DNA of 64,000 bases from Actinomyces sp. Marseille-P3109 (GCF_900323545.1 NZ_OOHN01000008.1:1665144-1729143); one strand, 5' to 3'; positions 39,654 through 48,599 are shown, counted from the first letter of the stretch. Made by a program: numbers and translations. Notes: a model not told the origin generated them from the letters alone.

Positions 39654-39794
39654 ATGCCCGCACCGACGGCCACGAGCGAACTGGTCGGCGCCGTGGTGCT
39701 GCTCGACCTCTGGAGCGGCAGGCGGTGGGGACACCGACGCAAACGCGTCATCGACGCCGAGGCCCGCAGGTTCCGCGCTCGCCGAGACAGGTAG
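39654..39794 (+). CDS. Possible small basic protein (46 aa)
   Basis: 47-codon frame with GGGGAGA 4 nt before the ATG. The product starts MPAPTATSELVGAVVLLDLW, a short hydrophobic helix, followed by a strongly basic helical part (RRWGHRRKRVIDAEARRF) and ends in RARRDR. Composition and ribosome binding site support translation, but there is no family evidence. It might be a small membrane-associated or DNA-binding peptide. Confidence 0.35.
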   Translation: MPAPTATSELVGAVVLLDLWSGRRWGHRRKRVIDAEARRFRARRDR

Positions 39795-40023
39795 ATCCCT
39801 GGCCATGGCCTTGCCGGCCCCTGCTCCCCAAACAGGAGGACATTTAACTCCCTCAACCGTAGGTTTACCGGGAACCGACAGCGCGCGAAAGCCGCTCCTA
39901 GGAAACGCTCCTGGGACCACAGGCGGATGACGTGGCGGCGCTCACCAGCAACAATAAGGACCGATGTCCTCCCGGCCGACGCCGGGAGCCAGGCCCACCG
40001 GCGACCCCAGGGAAGGACCCCAC

Positions 40024-42399
40024 ATGCCAGCCGCCATGTCCTCAGACACCGTCCCCTCCCCCACCGGCTCGTCACCCGGCCCGATCCTCGGCCTGGACGG
40101 CGAGCCCCTGCGCATCGGGGTCCTCACCTCCGGCGGTGACGCCCAGGGCATGAACGCGGCCGTGCGGGCCGTAGTGCGCACCGCCATCCGCCTGGGGGCC
40201 AAGCCGTATGCGGTCATGGAGGGCTGGGCCGGAGCCGTGGCCGGCGGCGATGGCATCCGCCCCCTGGAGTGGGACTCGGTGGGCTCCATCCTCCAGCGCG
40301 GCGGCACCATCATCGGCACCGCCCGCTCAGCCGAGTTCCGCGAGCGCGCCGGCCAGCTGGCAGCCGCCCGCAACCTCCTGGAGCACGGCATCGACCGGCT
40401 CGTGGTCATCGGCGGGGACGGGTCTCTGACCGGCACCAACGAGTTCCGCAAGAACTGGCCCTCCCTGCTTGAGGAGCTTGTCTCCAGCGGCGACATCAGC
40501 GCGGAGACTGCCGCCGCCCATCCCGTCCTCATGGTGACCGGCCTGGTGGGCAGCATCGACAACGACCTCGTGGGCGCCGATATGACCATCGGCACCGACT
40601 CGGCCCTCCACCGCATCCTGGGGGCCATCGACGACATCTCCTCAACCGCGGCCTCCCACCAGCGCACCTTCGTCGTGGAGGTCATGGGCCGCCACTGCGG
40701 CTACCTGGCTCTCATGGCGGCCGTGGCCGGGGGCTGCGACTACGTCCTGGTCCCCGAGCTTCCCCCGGGCAAGGACTGGGAGGAGGACATGTGCTCCAAG
40801 CTCAAGGCGGGCCGGGAGGCCGGGCGCCGTGAGTCCATGGTGATCGTCGCCGAGGGCGCCACCGACCGGGAGGGCAACCGCATCAGCGCCGACGACGTCC
40901 GCCAGGTCATCGCCGACAAGCTGGGCGAGGCTGCCCGCGTCACGATCCTGGGCCACGTCCAGCGCGGTGGCCGTCCCAGCGCCTACGACCGCTGGATGTC
41001 CACGCTGCTGGGCTGCGCCGCCGCCCGCGAGGTGGTGGCCATGGAGCCGGGCAGCGAGCCGGTCATCATCGCCGAGCGCCACAACCGTATCCGCCGTCTG
41101 CCGATGATGGAGCAGATCGCGGCCACCCGCGCCGTCAAGGACCTCGTGGCCGTCCACGACTACCTCGGGGCGATCCAGGCCCGCGGCGCCAGCTTCGGCA
41201 ACATGCTCGAGCTGTTTGAGACCATGTCCACTCCCCCGGCCGATCCCGTTCCCGGCGCCAGCTCGACGCCGTCGTCCGCCGCTCGCCCCAAGCGGGTCGC
41301 CATCATCCACGCCGGCGGCCTGGCCCCGGGCATGAACACGGCGGCGCGCGCGGCCGTGCGCCTGGGCATTGACCACGACTTCACGATGCTGGGCGTCCAC
41401 GGGGGCTTCCCCGGCCTGCTCGACGGCGATGTGCACGAGCTGACCTGGGCCGACGTCGAGGGCTGGGTCGGCGACGGCGGCGCCCAGCTGGGCACGCGCC
41501 GCGAGGTGCCCACCATCGAGCAGCTCTACGCGCTGGGGCGGGCCATCGAGCTCCAGGAGATCGACGCCCTGCTGGTCATCGGCGGTTACAACGCCTACCT
41601 GAGTGCCTACCGCCTGGTCACCGAGCGGGACCGCTACCCCGCCTTCCAGATCCCGATCGTGTGCGTGCCGGCATCCATCGACAACAACCTGCCCGGCTCC
41701 GAGCTGAGCATCGGCACCGACACGGCCCTCAACAACGCGGTGGCGGCACTGGACTCCATCAAGCTCTCCGCGGCGGCCTCCCATCGCTGCTTCGTCGCCG
41801 AGGTCATGGGTCGCAAGTGCGGCTACCTGTCCCTGATGTCCGGTCTGGCCACCGGTGCGGAGAAGGTCTACCTCAACGAGGAGGGCATCAGCCTCAAGGG
41901 CCTGGCCGCCGACTCCGAGCGGATGGTGGAGTCCTTCCGCTCGGGGCGCAGCCTCTACCTGGTCATCCGCAACGAGCGGGCCAGCGTCAACTACACCACC
42001 GACGTCCTGGCCCACATCTTCGCCGAGGAGGGCAAGGACCTCTACGACGTGCGCGAGGCGATCCTGGGCCACCAGCAGCAGGGCGGCACCCCCACGGCCT
42101 TCGACCGGATCATGGCGACCAAGCTCGTCGCCTACTCCCTGGACCTGCTGGCCGATGCCCTCAAGCGCGGCGAGCCGACGGCCTCCTACGTGGGCCTGAT
42201 GGGGGGCAAGGTCTCCAACCACCCGTTGGACCGCATGAACGACGAGCTCGACCGCGACCACCGTCGCCCCCGTCACCAGTGGTGGCTGGGCCTGCGCCCC
42301 GCCGTCGGCATGGTCAGCCACAACAGCGGCACGCTGGCGCTCAAGGACGTCCCCGACTTCGGTGAGGCGGTCGACGACGCGGCCGGCGATCAGAGGTAG
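40024..42399 (+). CDS. 6-phosphofructokinase, eukaryotic-type tandem-duplicated form
   Basis: 791-aa protein made of two PFK domains (about 25-390 and 425-770). The N-half has the complete ATP-type site: GGDGS at 130-134, GSIDND with the base Asp at 179, MGRHCGYLAL, GHVQRGGRPSAYDR. Glycines, not Asp or Lys, stand at the positions that mark PPi-dependent enzymes, so ATP use is predicted. The C-half has GGYNAY at 520 and ASIDNNLPG with the base Asp replaced by Asn, so it should be regulatory, as in animal and fungal PFK-1. Many segments resemble eukaryotic PFK closely. An upstream ATG at 39964 with AAGGA is an alternative start; I chose 40024 for its better spaced GGAAGGA. Confidence 0.88.
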   Translation: MPAAMSSDTVPSPTGSSPGPILGLDGEPLRIGVLTSGGDAQGMNAAVRAVVRTAIRLGAKPYAVMEGWAGAVAGGDGIRPLEWDSVGSILQRGGTIIGTARSAEFRERAGQLAAARNLLEHGIDRLVVIGGDGSLTGTNEFRKNWPSLLEELVSSGDISAETAAAHPVLMVTGLVGSIDNDLVGADMTIGTDSALHRILGAIDDISSTAASHQRTFVVEVMGRHCGYLALMAAVAGGCDYVLVPELPPGKDWEEDMCSKLKAGREAGRRESMVIVAEGATDREGNRISADDVRQVIADKLGEAARVTILGHVQRGGRPSAYDRWMSTLLGCAAAREVVAMEPGSEPVIIAERHNRIRRLPMMEQIAATRAVKDLVAVHDYLGAIQARGASFGNMLELFETMSTPPADPVPGASSTPSSAARPKRVAIIHAGGLAPGMNTAARAAVRLGIDHDFTMLGVHGGFPGLLDGDVHELTWADVEGWVGDGGAQLGTRREVPTIEQLYALGRAIELQEIDALLVIGGYNAYLSAYRLVTERDRYPAFQIPIVCVPASIDNNLPGSELSIGTDTALNNAVAALDSIKLSAAASHRCFVAEVMGRKCGYLSLMSGLATGAEKVYLNEEGISLKGLAADSERMVESFRSGRSLYLVIRNERASVNYTTDVLAHIFAEEGKDLYDVREAILGHQQQGGTPTAFDRIMATKLVAYSLDLLADALKRGEPTASYVGLMGGKVSNHPLDRMNDELDRDHRRPRHQWWLGLRPAVGMVSHNSGTLALKDVPDFGEAVDDAAGDQR

Positions 42400-42405
42400 C
42401 AGGAG

Positions 42406-43251
42406 GTGACTGCCCGCCCCGGCCCGCGGCGCACGGCGGTCCCACCCGGGGCCGCTGGAACCGCCGCCGGGGCAGACGCGGCCCGCACTCGGAGGACTGC
42501 CTGGGCGGCCCTGGTCCTGCTCGTCGGAGGCCTGTCGATCGGCGTCGTTCTGGCTCTGGTGGGCGGCCCCTGGCAGGTCGTCGCCGTCCTGCACCTGGGG
42601 GCTCTGGCGATCTGGTTCCTCGTGTGGCGCCGCGGCTGGCGCGACCTGCTGCGCTCCGCGGGGCCTCGCAGTTTCTGGTTGCTCTTCGCCGTCGGCGCGG
42701 GCCTGTGCGCTCTCAGCGCCGTGGCACACCACCCGATCGACAACCCGGGAGCCGCCCTCGCCCCTGTGACACCTACCGGGTTGCTGTCCGCCCTGGCCAT
42801 GGCACTGGGGGTCGGTGTGCTCACGAATGCCGTCCCCGAGGAGTTCTCGCTGCGCCGCTGCCTGCTCGAACCTCTGCGGGCGCAGTTCGGGGACGGGTTC
42901 GCCCTGTGGACCACGGCCCTGGCTTTCGTCGTCATGCACCTGCCCACCTGGATCTCCTCTCACGCCACCGCCTCCACCTACGCCGCTGAGGTCCCCGAGA
43001 AGCTTCTCTTCGGAGTGGTGGCCGCCTGGTCCGTCCTGCGCCTGGACTCCCTGGCCTTCGCCCTGGGCATGCATGTGGGCGGCAACTTCACCGGCGTCCT
43101 GCTGGACTCTCTGAGCCGGGAGGAGACCCTGACCGGATGGAGCCGGTTCACCACTCCGTCCGTTATCGCCATGCTCGCCGAGACGCTGGTGACGGCCGCA
43201 GCCGTCTGGTACCTGGGACGCCCGAGCCGCAAGTCGACACCCCACCGCTAG
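42406..43251 (+). CDS. CPBP-family intramembrane metalloprotease, paralogue 1
   Basis: 281-aa protein with about seven TM helices. The family's catalytic pattern is present: EExxxR at Glu145-Arg150 (PEEFSLRR), a His in MHLPTW and a further His in MHVGGN. CPBP (Abi/Rce1-like) proteases process membrane-bound peptides or prenylated substrates; the substrate here is unknown. The GTG start comes 6 bp after the phosphofructokinase stop, with AGGAG directly adjacent, so translation is probably coupled. It is clearly related to the CPBP gene on the other side of the CLC gene. Confidence 0.85.
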   Translation: MTARPGPRRTAVPPGAAGTAAGADAARTRRTAWAALVLLVGGLSIGVVLALVGGPWQVVAVLHLGALAIWFLVWRRGWRDLLRSAGPRSFWLLFAVGAGLCALSAVAHHPIDNPGAALAPVTPTGLLSALAMALGVGVLTNAVPEEFSLRRCLLEPLRAQFGDGFALWTTALAFVVMHLPTWISSHATASTYAAEVPEKLLFGVVAAWSVLRLDSLAFALGMHVGGNFTGVLLDSLSREETLTGWSRFTTPSVIAMLAETLVTAAAVWYLGRPSRKSTPHR

Positions 43252-43406
43252 GCCGGGCTGCGGAAGCCTGTCGGACTCGAGACTGCCCGGGGTCTCGCGG
43301 ACGCACAGCAGGCCTCACGGACCGTACCCGCGACATCCGTCGTCGAGGGCTGGGACGCGTCCGCGACGAACCACGTGCTTGACCGCACCTGAGCCGTGGG
43401 GCCGGG

Positions 43407-43412
43407 TATCGT
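43407..43412 (+). promoter_or_regulatory. -10-like hexamer of the CLC gene (leaderless start)
   Basis: TATCGT followed by 7 nt and the GTG at 43420, matching the leaderless spacing seen at other genes in the window. Confidence 0.35.
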
Positions 43413-43419
43413 GCCTGGC

Positions 43420-44757
43420 GTGCGCGCGCTGATCCGACCCCGGTTCCTTCTGGCCGCCGCCTTGGCGGGCGCGGCCGCGGGCCTCATCGGGATCGCGATG
43501 GCACTGCTCCTGGAGCTCTTCGAGTCGCTGTTCTACGGCGTCGCCCACGGCGGGCTCCTGGAGCGCGTGGCTACTGCCCCGCCCTGGCGGCGCGTGCTCG
43601 CCCCGGCCATGGGAGGCGTCGTCGCCGGTGGCGTGTGGTGGTGGCTGCGCACGACCGGCGGGATCACTGGCGTGGAGGCCGCCGTGGCGGACCACTCCGG
43701 CAGGGCCGCCACCCGGATGGGACTGGCACGTCCGTTCGTCGACGCCGTCAACCAGGTCCTCACCGTCGGCTCGGGCAACTCGGTGGGCCGCGAGGGCGCC
43801 CCGCGTCTGGCCGCCGGTGCCGTGGCGGCCAAGCTCACCATGTGGTTGGGAATCGGCCGGACCGAGGGCGCGATCCTCATCGCCTCGGCCGCCGGGGCGG
43901 GCCTGGCCGCCATGTACAACGCGCCGCTGGGCGGGGCGGCCTACGCCGTCGAGCTCGTCATGGTCACCGGGATGCGGCGACGCGGAGCCGTCGTGGCGGT
44001 CCCGGTGTGCGTCCTCGCCGCACTCGTCTCCTGGCTGCACTCCCACGGACGGCCCACCTTCGAGGTCGCCCCCCAGGGGCCGTCGTCGGGGACCGTCCTC
44101 GGGCTGGTCCTGCTGGTGCCCGTGGCCGCCGCGCTGGGCATGGGAGCCAGGCGGCTATGGTCCTGGATGATGTCGCACCGGGTGCGCGCCACCCGCTGGC
44201 TTCCCGCGGCGATCGGGGCGGCGGGGCTGATCACCGGGCTGGTGAGCCTGTGGGTCCCGGCTATCGTCGGCAACGGACGCGACGCCATGGAAGTGGCGCT
44301 GGGCACCACCACGGATCCGGCCGCCTCGGACGCCTCGCTCGGCACTCCGGGTGCTGCCGTACTCATGCTGCTGGGTGTCGTCGTCCTCAAGCCGGTCCTC
44401 ACCGGTCTGACGCTCGGGGCCGGAGCCACCGGCGGACGCCTGGCCCCCTCCCTGGCCGCGGGTTCGAGCGCGGGGGCAGCCCTGGCGATCGCGCTTCAGG
44501 CCGGCGGGGTGGAGGCCAGCATCTCGGTGCTGACGATGGCGGGCGCGGGCGCGGTGCTCGCCACCACCCAGAAGGCCCCCGTCTTCGGGATCGTCTTCAC
44601 CTGGGAGCTGGCCCGAGCCGGAGTCTGGACGCTGGCGGCGCTGATCGCGGTCGTCCTGGCGGTCACCGTACTGACTACACCCTCCGGGTTGCGCACCGTG
44701 GCCGACCGGCTCCGACGATCGCAGTGCCGGCCACGGCACCAGGAGCCGCATCGATAG
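43420..44757 (+). CDS. CLC-family chloride channel/antiporter
   Basis: 445-aa polytopic protein with about ten hydrophobic segments. Two CLC signatures are clear: GREGAP with the gating Glu at residue 125, and GATGGRLAPSLAAG near residue 345 (family pattern GxxGGxFxP). The classical GSGIP is replaced by GGITGVE. At the position of the inner proton glutamate of the E. coli exchanger the aligned residue seems to be Leu (AYAVELVMV), which might mean channel-like transport. Starts at 43396 and 43411 are also in frame. The gene lies between two paralogous CPBP proteases. Confidence 0.85.
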   Translation: MRALIRPRFLLAAALAGAAAGLIGIAMALLLELFESLFYGVAHGGLLERVATAPPWRRVLAPAMGGVVAGGVWWWLRTTGGITGVEAAVADHSGRAATRMGLARPFVDAVNQVLTVGSGNSVGREGAPRLAAGAVAAKLTMWLGIGRTEGAILIASAAGAGLAAMYNAPLGGAAYAVELVMVTGMRRRGAVVAVPVCVLAALVSWLHSHGRPTFEVAPQGPSSGTVLGLVLLVPVAAALGMGARRLWSWMMSHRVRATRWLPAAIGAAGLITGLVSLWVPAIVGNGRDAMEVALGTTTDPAASDASLGTPGAAVLMLLGVVVLKPVLTGLTLGAGATGGRLAPSLAAGSSAGAALAIALQAGGVEASISVLTMAGAGAVLATTQKAPVFGIVFTWELARAGVWTLAALIAVVLAVTVLTTPSGLRTVADRLRRSQCRPRHQEPHR

Positions 44758-44806
44758 CGTCAACCTCCTGCCACGTGTCAGGGTCATTAATTCTTCCGAT
44801 TGAACG

Positions 44807-44812
44807 TATACT
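44807..44812 (+). promoter_or_regulatory. -10 element (TATACT) of CPBP paralogue 2
   Basis: A near-consensus TATACT lies 44 nt upstream of the ATG at 44857 in a locally AT-rich stretch. No convincing -35 box is seen at 17 bp. Confidence 0.4.
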
Positions 44813-44856
44813 CGTGCGCGGATCGCAGCCGGCAGCCACGTCTCATCGGAACCACT

Positions 44857-45729
44857 ATGGATCGTCACAGCGACGCCGCGCCACCTCGCCACGCGGTATG
44901 GCCCTTGTCCGCGGCCGACGGTGCTGACACCTCTGACACCGGACGGTCGGGGATCTCGTGGGGTGCCGCCCTTGCCGCCGTCGCCCTGCTGGCCGGCGCC
45001 CCGGCACTGGGAACCGCGCTGGCGCTCCTCCAGGGGCCGTGGGTCATCATGCTTGCGGTCCTTCACCTCGGTGGGACGGTCCTCTGGTTCGGGCCGGCCC
45101 ACCGCACCTGGCGCGACCTGCTGTCCGGCGGCGGCATTCGCAGCAGAACCGTTCTCTTCATCGCCGGCGCCCTGGCCGGAATCACCTTCGGGGGCCTGCA
45201 CGCCTGGATGGGGCCGACGGGCACGGGCCCCCTGTGGAAGCCGGAGATCACCGCATCCACGTTGCTCCAAGCCCTGGTCTTCGCCATCTCAATCGGCGTC
45301 GTGTACAACGCGATTCCCGAGGAAATCACCTTGCGGCGCACTCTGCTGGCGCCGGTGCAAGCGCATTTCGGGGCCGCCACCGCCATAGTTGTGACCACGG
45401 CGTCCTTCACTGCCCTGCACCTGCCGACCTGGCTGTCCTCTGAGACCAGCCCCAAGGGCTACGCCTGGCAGATTCTCCACAAGGTGCTCTTCGGGCTGCT
45501 CGCCGGCTGGTCGGTGGTGCGGCTGCGGTCTGTCTTCTTCGCCCTGGGCCTGCACGTCAGCGGTAACGCGCTGAGCCTGTTCATCGGCCAGCTCCAGAGC
45601 GATAACCTGCCCGAGTTCGAGATCTCGTGGCTCAACGCCGCGATCCTGCTCGTCGGCGCGGTCGTAGCTGCCGCTTTCATCTACCTCCTGGGCCGACGGC
45701 AGAAGCAGCCCTCTGCACTCAGTCCTTGA
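44857..45729 (+). CDS. CPBP-family intramembrane metalloprotease, paralogue 2
   Basis: 290-aa protein with about seven TM helices and the motifs PEEITLRR (Glu155, Glu156, Arg160), ALHLPTWLSS and LGLHVSGN. By eye it shares long stretches with the protease at 42406 (AVLHLG, WRDLL, LHLPTW, LLFGVVAAWSV versus VLFGLLAGWSV), so the two arose by duplication. The ATG at 44857 has only a weak CGGA upstream; a TTG at 44800 is in frame but lies on the -10 element. Its 3' end overlaps the convergent nitroreductase gene by 11 bp. Confidence 0.83.
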   Translation: MDRHSDAAPPRHAVWPLSAADGADTSDTGRSGISWGAALAAVALLAGAPALGTALALLQGPWVIMLAVLHLGGTVLWFGPAHRTWRDLLSGGGIRSRTVLFIAGALAGITFGGLHAWMGPTGTGPLWKPEITASTLLQALVFAISIGVVYNAIPEEITLRRTLLAPVQAHFGAATAIVVTTASFTALHLPTWLSSETSPKGYAWQILHKVLFGLLAGWSVVRLRSVFFALGLHVSGNALSLFIGQLQSDNLPEFEISWLNAAILLVGAVVAAAFIYLLGRRQKQPSALSP

Positions 45730-46366
45730 TCGTGAGGATCTCGTCGACGTTGACGCGGTCGGGGGCGAAGGCCGCCAGCGCCGAGTCAGCGGGGTGACCA
45801 AGCGCGATCCCGACCGCCACGATCTCATCGGCTCCGATCCCCATGGCCTCGCGCACCTCGTCCGGGTACATGACCAGGGCGTAGGCGTTGATGGCGCCAA
45901 GGCCCTTGTCGGCAGCCGCCAGGACGAGCATGGCGGAGAAGGCCCCGAGGTCGTGGAAGGACCACGGAGTGGACTCGACCGGGATCGTCACGTACAGGAC
46001 CGCCTGAGCGTTGAACAACCGTCCCTGCGATGCCTGGAACTCCTGGACGCCCTCGCCCAGCTGGGCACCGATCTGCTCGCCGAGCGCGGCCATGTTCTCC
46101 TGGGTGGTCGGAGACCACTCGGTACGAGGCTTCACCGGAAGGTCGGAGCCTCCCTTCCTGCCGGCGGCGACGTCTGCGGCATGGCGCTTCTTGATCCCGA
46201 CCAGAGTGGCCCCAGTGGCCGCATAGACCCGCCAGGGCTGGGAATTCACCCACGACGGCGCCTGCTGGGCGGTGCGGACGACATCGACCAGGTCCTCCCG
46301 GGAGACAGGCTGGTCGGTGAAGTCTCGCACCGAGTGACGATTGGCGACGACCTGGCTGAACTCCAT
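45719..46366 (-). CDS. Nitroreductase-family FMN oxidoreductase
   Basis: 215-aa flavoprotein of the nitroreductase family. The N-terminal FMN-contact motif is NRHSVRDFTDQPV, followed by QAPSWVNSQPWRVY and a C-terminal AVGIALGHPADSALA, all as expected. Likely an NAD(P)H-dependent reductase of nitro or quinone compounds; the physiological substrate is unknown. The ATG follows AGGAGAGC. CTATTCC(G/A)GTG occurs twice upstream, about 55 bp apart, and may be a regulator site. Confidence 0.87.
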   Translation of the reverse strand: MEFSQVVANRHSVRDFTDQPVSREDLVDVVRTAQQAPSWVNSQPWRVYAATGATLVGIKKRHAADVAAGRKGGSDLPVKPRTEWSPTTQENMAALGEQIGAQLGEGVQEFQASQGRLFNAQAVLYVTIPVESTPWSFHDLGAFSAMLVLAAADKGLGAINAYALVMYPDEVREAMGIGADEIVAVGIALGHPADSALAAFAPDRVNVDEILTIKD

Positions 46367-46477
46367 GGCGCTCTCCTATTCCGGTGTTCACGGGCTTGCC
46401 CGGTGAGGCGAACAGCCAACCGGACCGCACTATTCCAGTGAAGAGACCCTCGGCTGGCGCGGCGAGCACCCACCCGC

Positions 46478-48346
46478 TCAGGCCCGACGGCGCAGCAGCA
46501 CCGAGTCCCAGCCGGCCAGCGCCTCCGGCACACCGAAGTGCCCGGAGCCGGGCTGGACGTCCGGGTCGCCGGCGCGCAGGAGCTGCTCGGCCTCGGCCCA
46601 CTTCTCCGGCTCCAGGCCCTCGGCAGCGAGATCCGCTAGCAGGCCGCCCTCACCGGCCAGGGGCAGGTCCTCTCGGGCGCACTGGGCGATGAGCAGCAGT
46701 TGCTCGAGGCGGCCCTCACCCGGCTGCGGGGCACGCCACTGGCGCAGGATGACCCAGGCGGTGGGGTGGGTGGCCGCCAGCAGCCGGAAGGTACCCAGGG
46801 CGAGGGCGTCGTCATTGTGCCGCAGGGCGATGAGGGAGCGGTAGTGCTCGAAGACGCTGCCGGGCACACCCACCTGGGCTGCGGCGTGGACGGTGCCGTG
46901 GTCGGGGGCCAGGTCGATCCAGGGCTCACCGGTGGTGAACCCGGCCTTCTCGCTGCCGTCCCACTGGACGGGGGTGCGGGCGTTGTCCCGGGAGATGGGG
47001 GCCAGGCCGGCCAGGACGGCGGCCGGGTCATCGCCTGCGCGCACGCGCTCATGGAAGTGGTTGACGGACTCCAGGTCCCGGTAGTCCTCAATGCCGCGGA
47101 AGACCGTGTTGGCCATGCCCAGCTCCTCGCCCTGGTAGACGTAGGGGGTGCCGCGGTGGGTGTGGAGGATCGTGGCGAGGGTCTTGGCCGAGCGGATGCG
47201 CCAGGCCGGGTCGTCGTCGCCGAAACGGGAGACGGCGCGGGGCTGGTCGTGGTTGTCCCAGTAGGCGGAGTTCCAGCCCTTCTCCGCCGTCACGACGCCG
47301 GAGGGGTCGGTGACGGGGGCGAGCGCGGCCTGCCACTCGGCGAGGTTGGTCTTGAGGGTGACGAGGTCGAGGGGCTGTGGGTCGAACTTGCCTCCGGGCC
47401 CGTCGGTGAGGCTCACGTGCTCGAACTGGAAGACCATGTCGAGCTCGGCGCGGGCGGGGTCGGTGTAGAGGGCGGCCTCGCTTCGCGTGGCTCCGGGCAT
47501 CTCCCCGACGGTGATGACGTGGCCGGGCCGGGGCGCGAGGACCTGCTGGTTCATCTCGCGGAGGAACTCGTGGATGCGCGGGCCGTTGGCCACCGCGGCG
47601 AATGCGTTGCCGTAAAGGTCTCCCTCGCCCTGGGGCGCGTCGGTGAGCGGGTGGGTCTTGGAGATGAAGTTGATGACGTCCATGCGGAAGCCGTCGACGC
47701 CGCGGTCCAGCCACCAGGTCATCATCTCGTGGATGGCGCGGCGCACCTCGGGGTTCTCCCAGTTGAGGTCGGGCTGCTTGGGTGAGAAGAGGTGCAGGTA
47801 GAACTCCTGGGTACCCTCGTCCCAGGCCCAGGCGGATCCTGAGAAGGCCGAGCCCCAGTTGGTGGGCTCGGTGCCCGGCTGCCCGGGGGCCAGTCCGTCG
47901 ATCTGTCGGGCGGGCCGCCAGACGTACCAGTCCCGTTTGGGGTCCTGCTTCGAGGATCGGCTGGCGGTGAACCAGGGGTGCTCGTCGCTGGTGTGGTTGA
48001 CGACGAGGTCCATGACCAGGCGCATGCCGCGGGCGTGGAGGCCGTCGATGAGGGCGTCGAGGTCGTCCAGGGTGCCGAAGAGGGGGTCGATGTCCTGGTA
48101 GTCGGAGATGTCGTAGCCGTTGTCGTCCTGCGGGGAGCGGTAGACGGGGCTGAGCCACACGACGTCGACGCCCAGCTCGTCGAGGTGGTCCAGGCGGCCG
48201 GTCAGACCCGGGATGTCGCCGATCCCGTCGCCGTCGGAGTCGGCGAAGGAGCGGGGGTAGACCTGGTAGACGACGGCGCGGCGCCACCAGTCCGGTTCGT
48301 CGCCGACGTGGTGGTGAGAGACAGCCAGGGGTGCGGGGCGGGTCAC
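46478..48346 (-). CDS. GH13 alpha-glucosidase (oligo-1,6-glucosidase type)
   Basis: 622-aa cytoplasmic glycoside hydrolase. The barrel begins at WWRRAVVYQVYPRSFADSDG and carries QDIDPLFG and NHTSDEHPWF. The catalytic residues are Asp223 (DGFRMDVINFI), Glu282 (TVGEMPGAT) and Asp367 (YWDNHDQPR). The QDIDPLF and NHTSDEHPWF segments fit GH13_23/31 alpha-glucosidases or oligo-1,6-glucosidases acting on short maltose- or isomaltose-type sugars. I chose the GTG at 48346 for its GGAAGGAAG Shine-Dalgarno; an ATG at 48370 lacks one. It is divergent from the GH31 gene and probably shares control with it. Confidence 0.9.
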   Translation of the reverse strand: MTRPAPLAVSHHHVGDEPDWWRRAVVYQVYPRSFADSDGDGIGDIPGLTGRLDHLDELGVDVVWLSPVYRSPQDDNGYDISDYQDIDPLFGTLDDLDALIDGLHARGMRLVMDLVVNHTSDEHPWFTASRSSKQDPKRDWYVWRPARQIDGLAPGQPGTEPTNWGSAFSGSAWAWDEGTQEFYLHLFSPKQPDLNWENPEVRRAIHEMMTWWLDRGVDGFRMDVINFISKTHPLTDAPQGEGDLYGNAFAAVANGPRIHEFLREMNQQVLAPRPGHVITVGEMPGATRSEAALYTDPARAELDMVFQFEHVSLTDGPGGKFDPQPLDLVTLKTNLAEWQAALAPVTDPSGVVTAEKGWNSAYWDNHDQPRAVSRFGDDDPAWRIRSAKTLATILHTHRGTPYVYQGEELGMANTVFRGIEDYRDLESVNHFHERVRAGDDPAAVLAGLAPISRDNARTPVQWDGSEKAGFTTGEPWIDLAPDHGTVHAAAQVGVPGSVFEHYRSLIALRHNDDALALGTFRLLAATHPTAWVILRQWRAPQPGEGRLEQLLLIAQCAREDLPLAGEGGLLADLAAEGLEPEKWAEAEQLLRAGDPDVQPGSGHFGVPEALAGWDSVLLRRRA

Positions 48347-48599
48347 GGGCAACTTCCTTCCTACCGGCATGAAGGGGAAACAGGGACGATACGAGGGGGT
48401 CCGACACGGATGGGACGCAGATCGGCAGTAACGGGGCGGGAGCTCGCGGCTTGTCCCGACTGCACCGCCAGGGCCGACGGCGCTCCGCGAACCCGTATCG
48501 ATTGTGTCAGACGGCACGCCGGGCCACGGCCGATTATGATGATTGCCCGCGCCTCGGCCCGGGCGCCACCTCCCCACCATCCCCTGTGACGACCCTGTT
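48347..48599. other. Divergent promoter region between GH13 and GH31 glucosidase genes
   Basis: 253 bp between two divergent alpha-glucosidase genes; both promoters should lie here. I found no convincing LacI-type palindrome by eye. Confidence 0.4.

Larger units (their letters stand above)
39396..40023 (+). other. Region between the kinase gene and phosphofructokinase
   Basis: 628 bp with repeat copy 2 and one possible 46-codon gene. After that gene, the 230 bp before the phosphofructokinase start hold only upstream sequence for that gene; I see no clear promoter hexamers. Confidence 0.5.

Noticed and set aside
39617..39847. 76-codon plus-strand frame after repeat copy 2
   Set aside because: Arg/Gly/His-rich composition without a ribosome binding site; it is a shadow of the better supported 46-codon frame at 39654.
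40642..43245. 867-codon minus-strand frame opposite phosphofructokinase and the first CPBP gene
   Set aside because: Biased Gly/Gln/Arg/Asp composition and complete overlap with two well-supported genes; no start signals.
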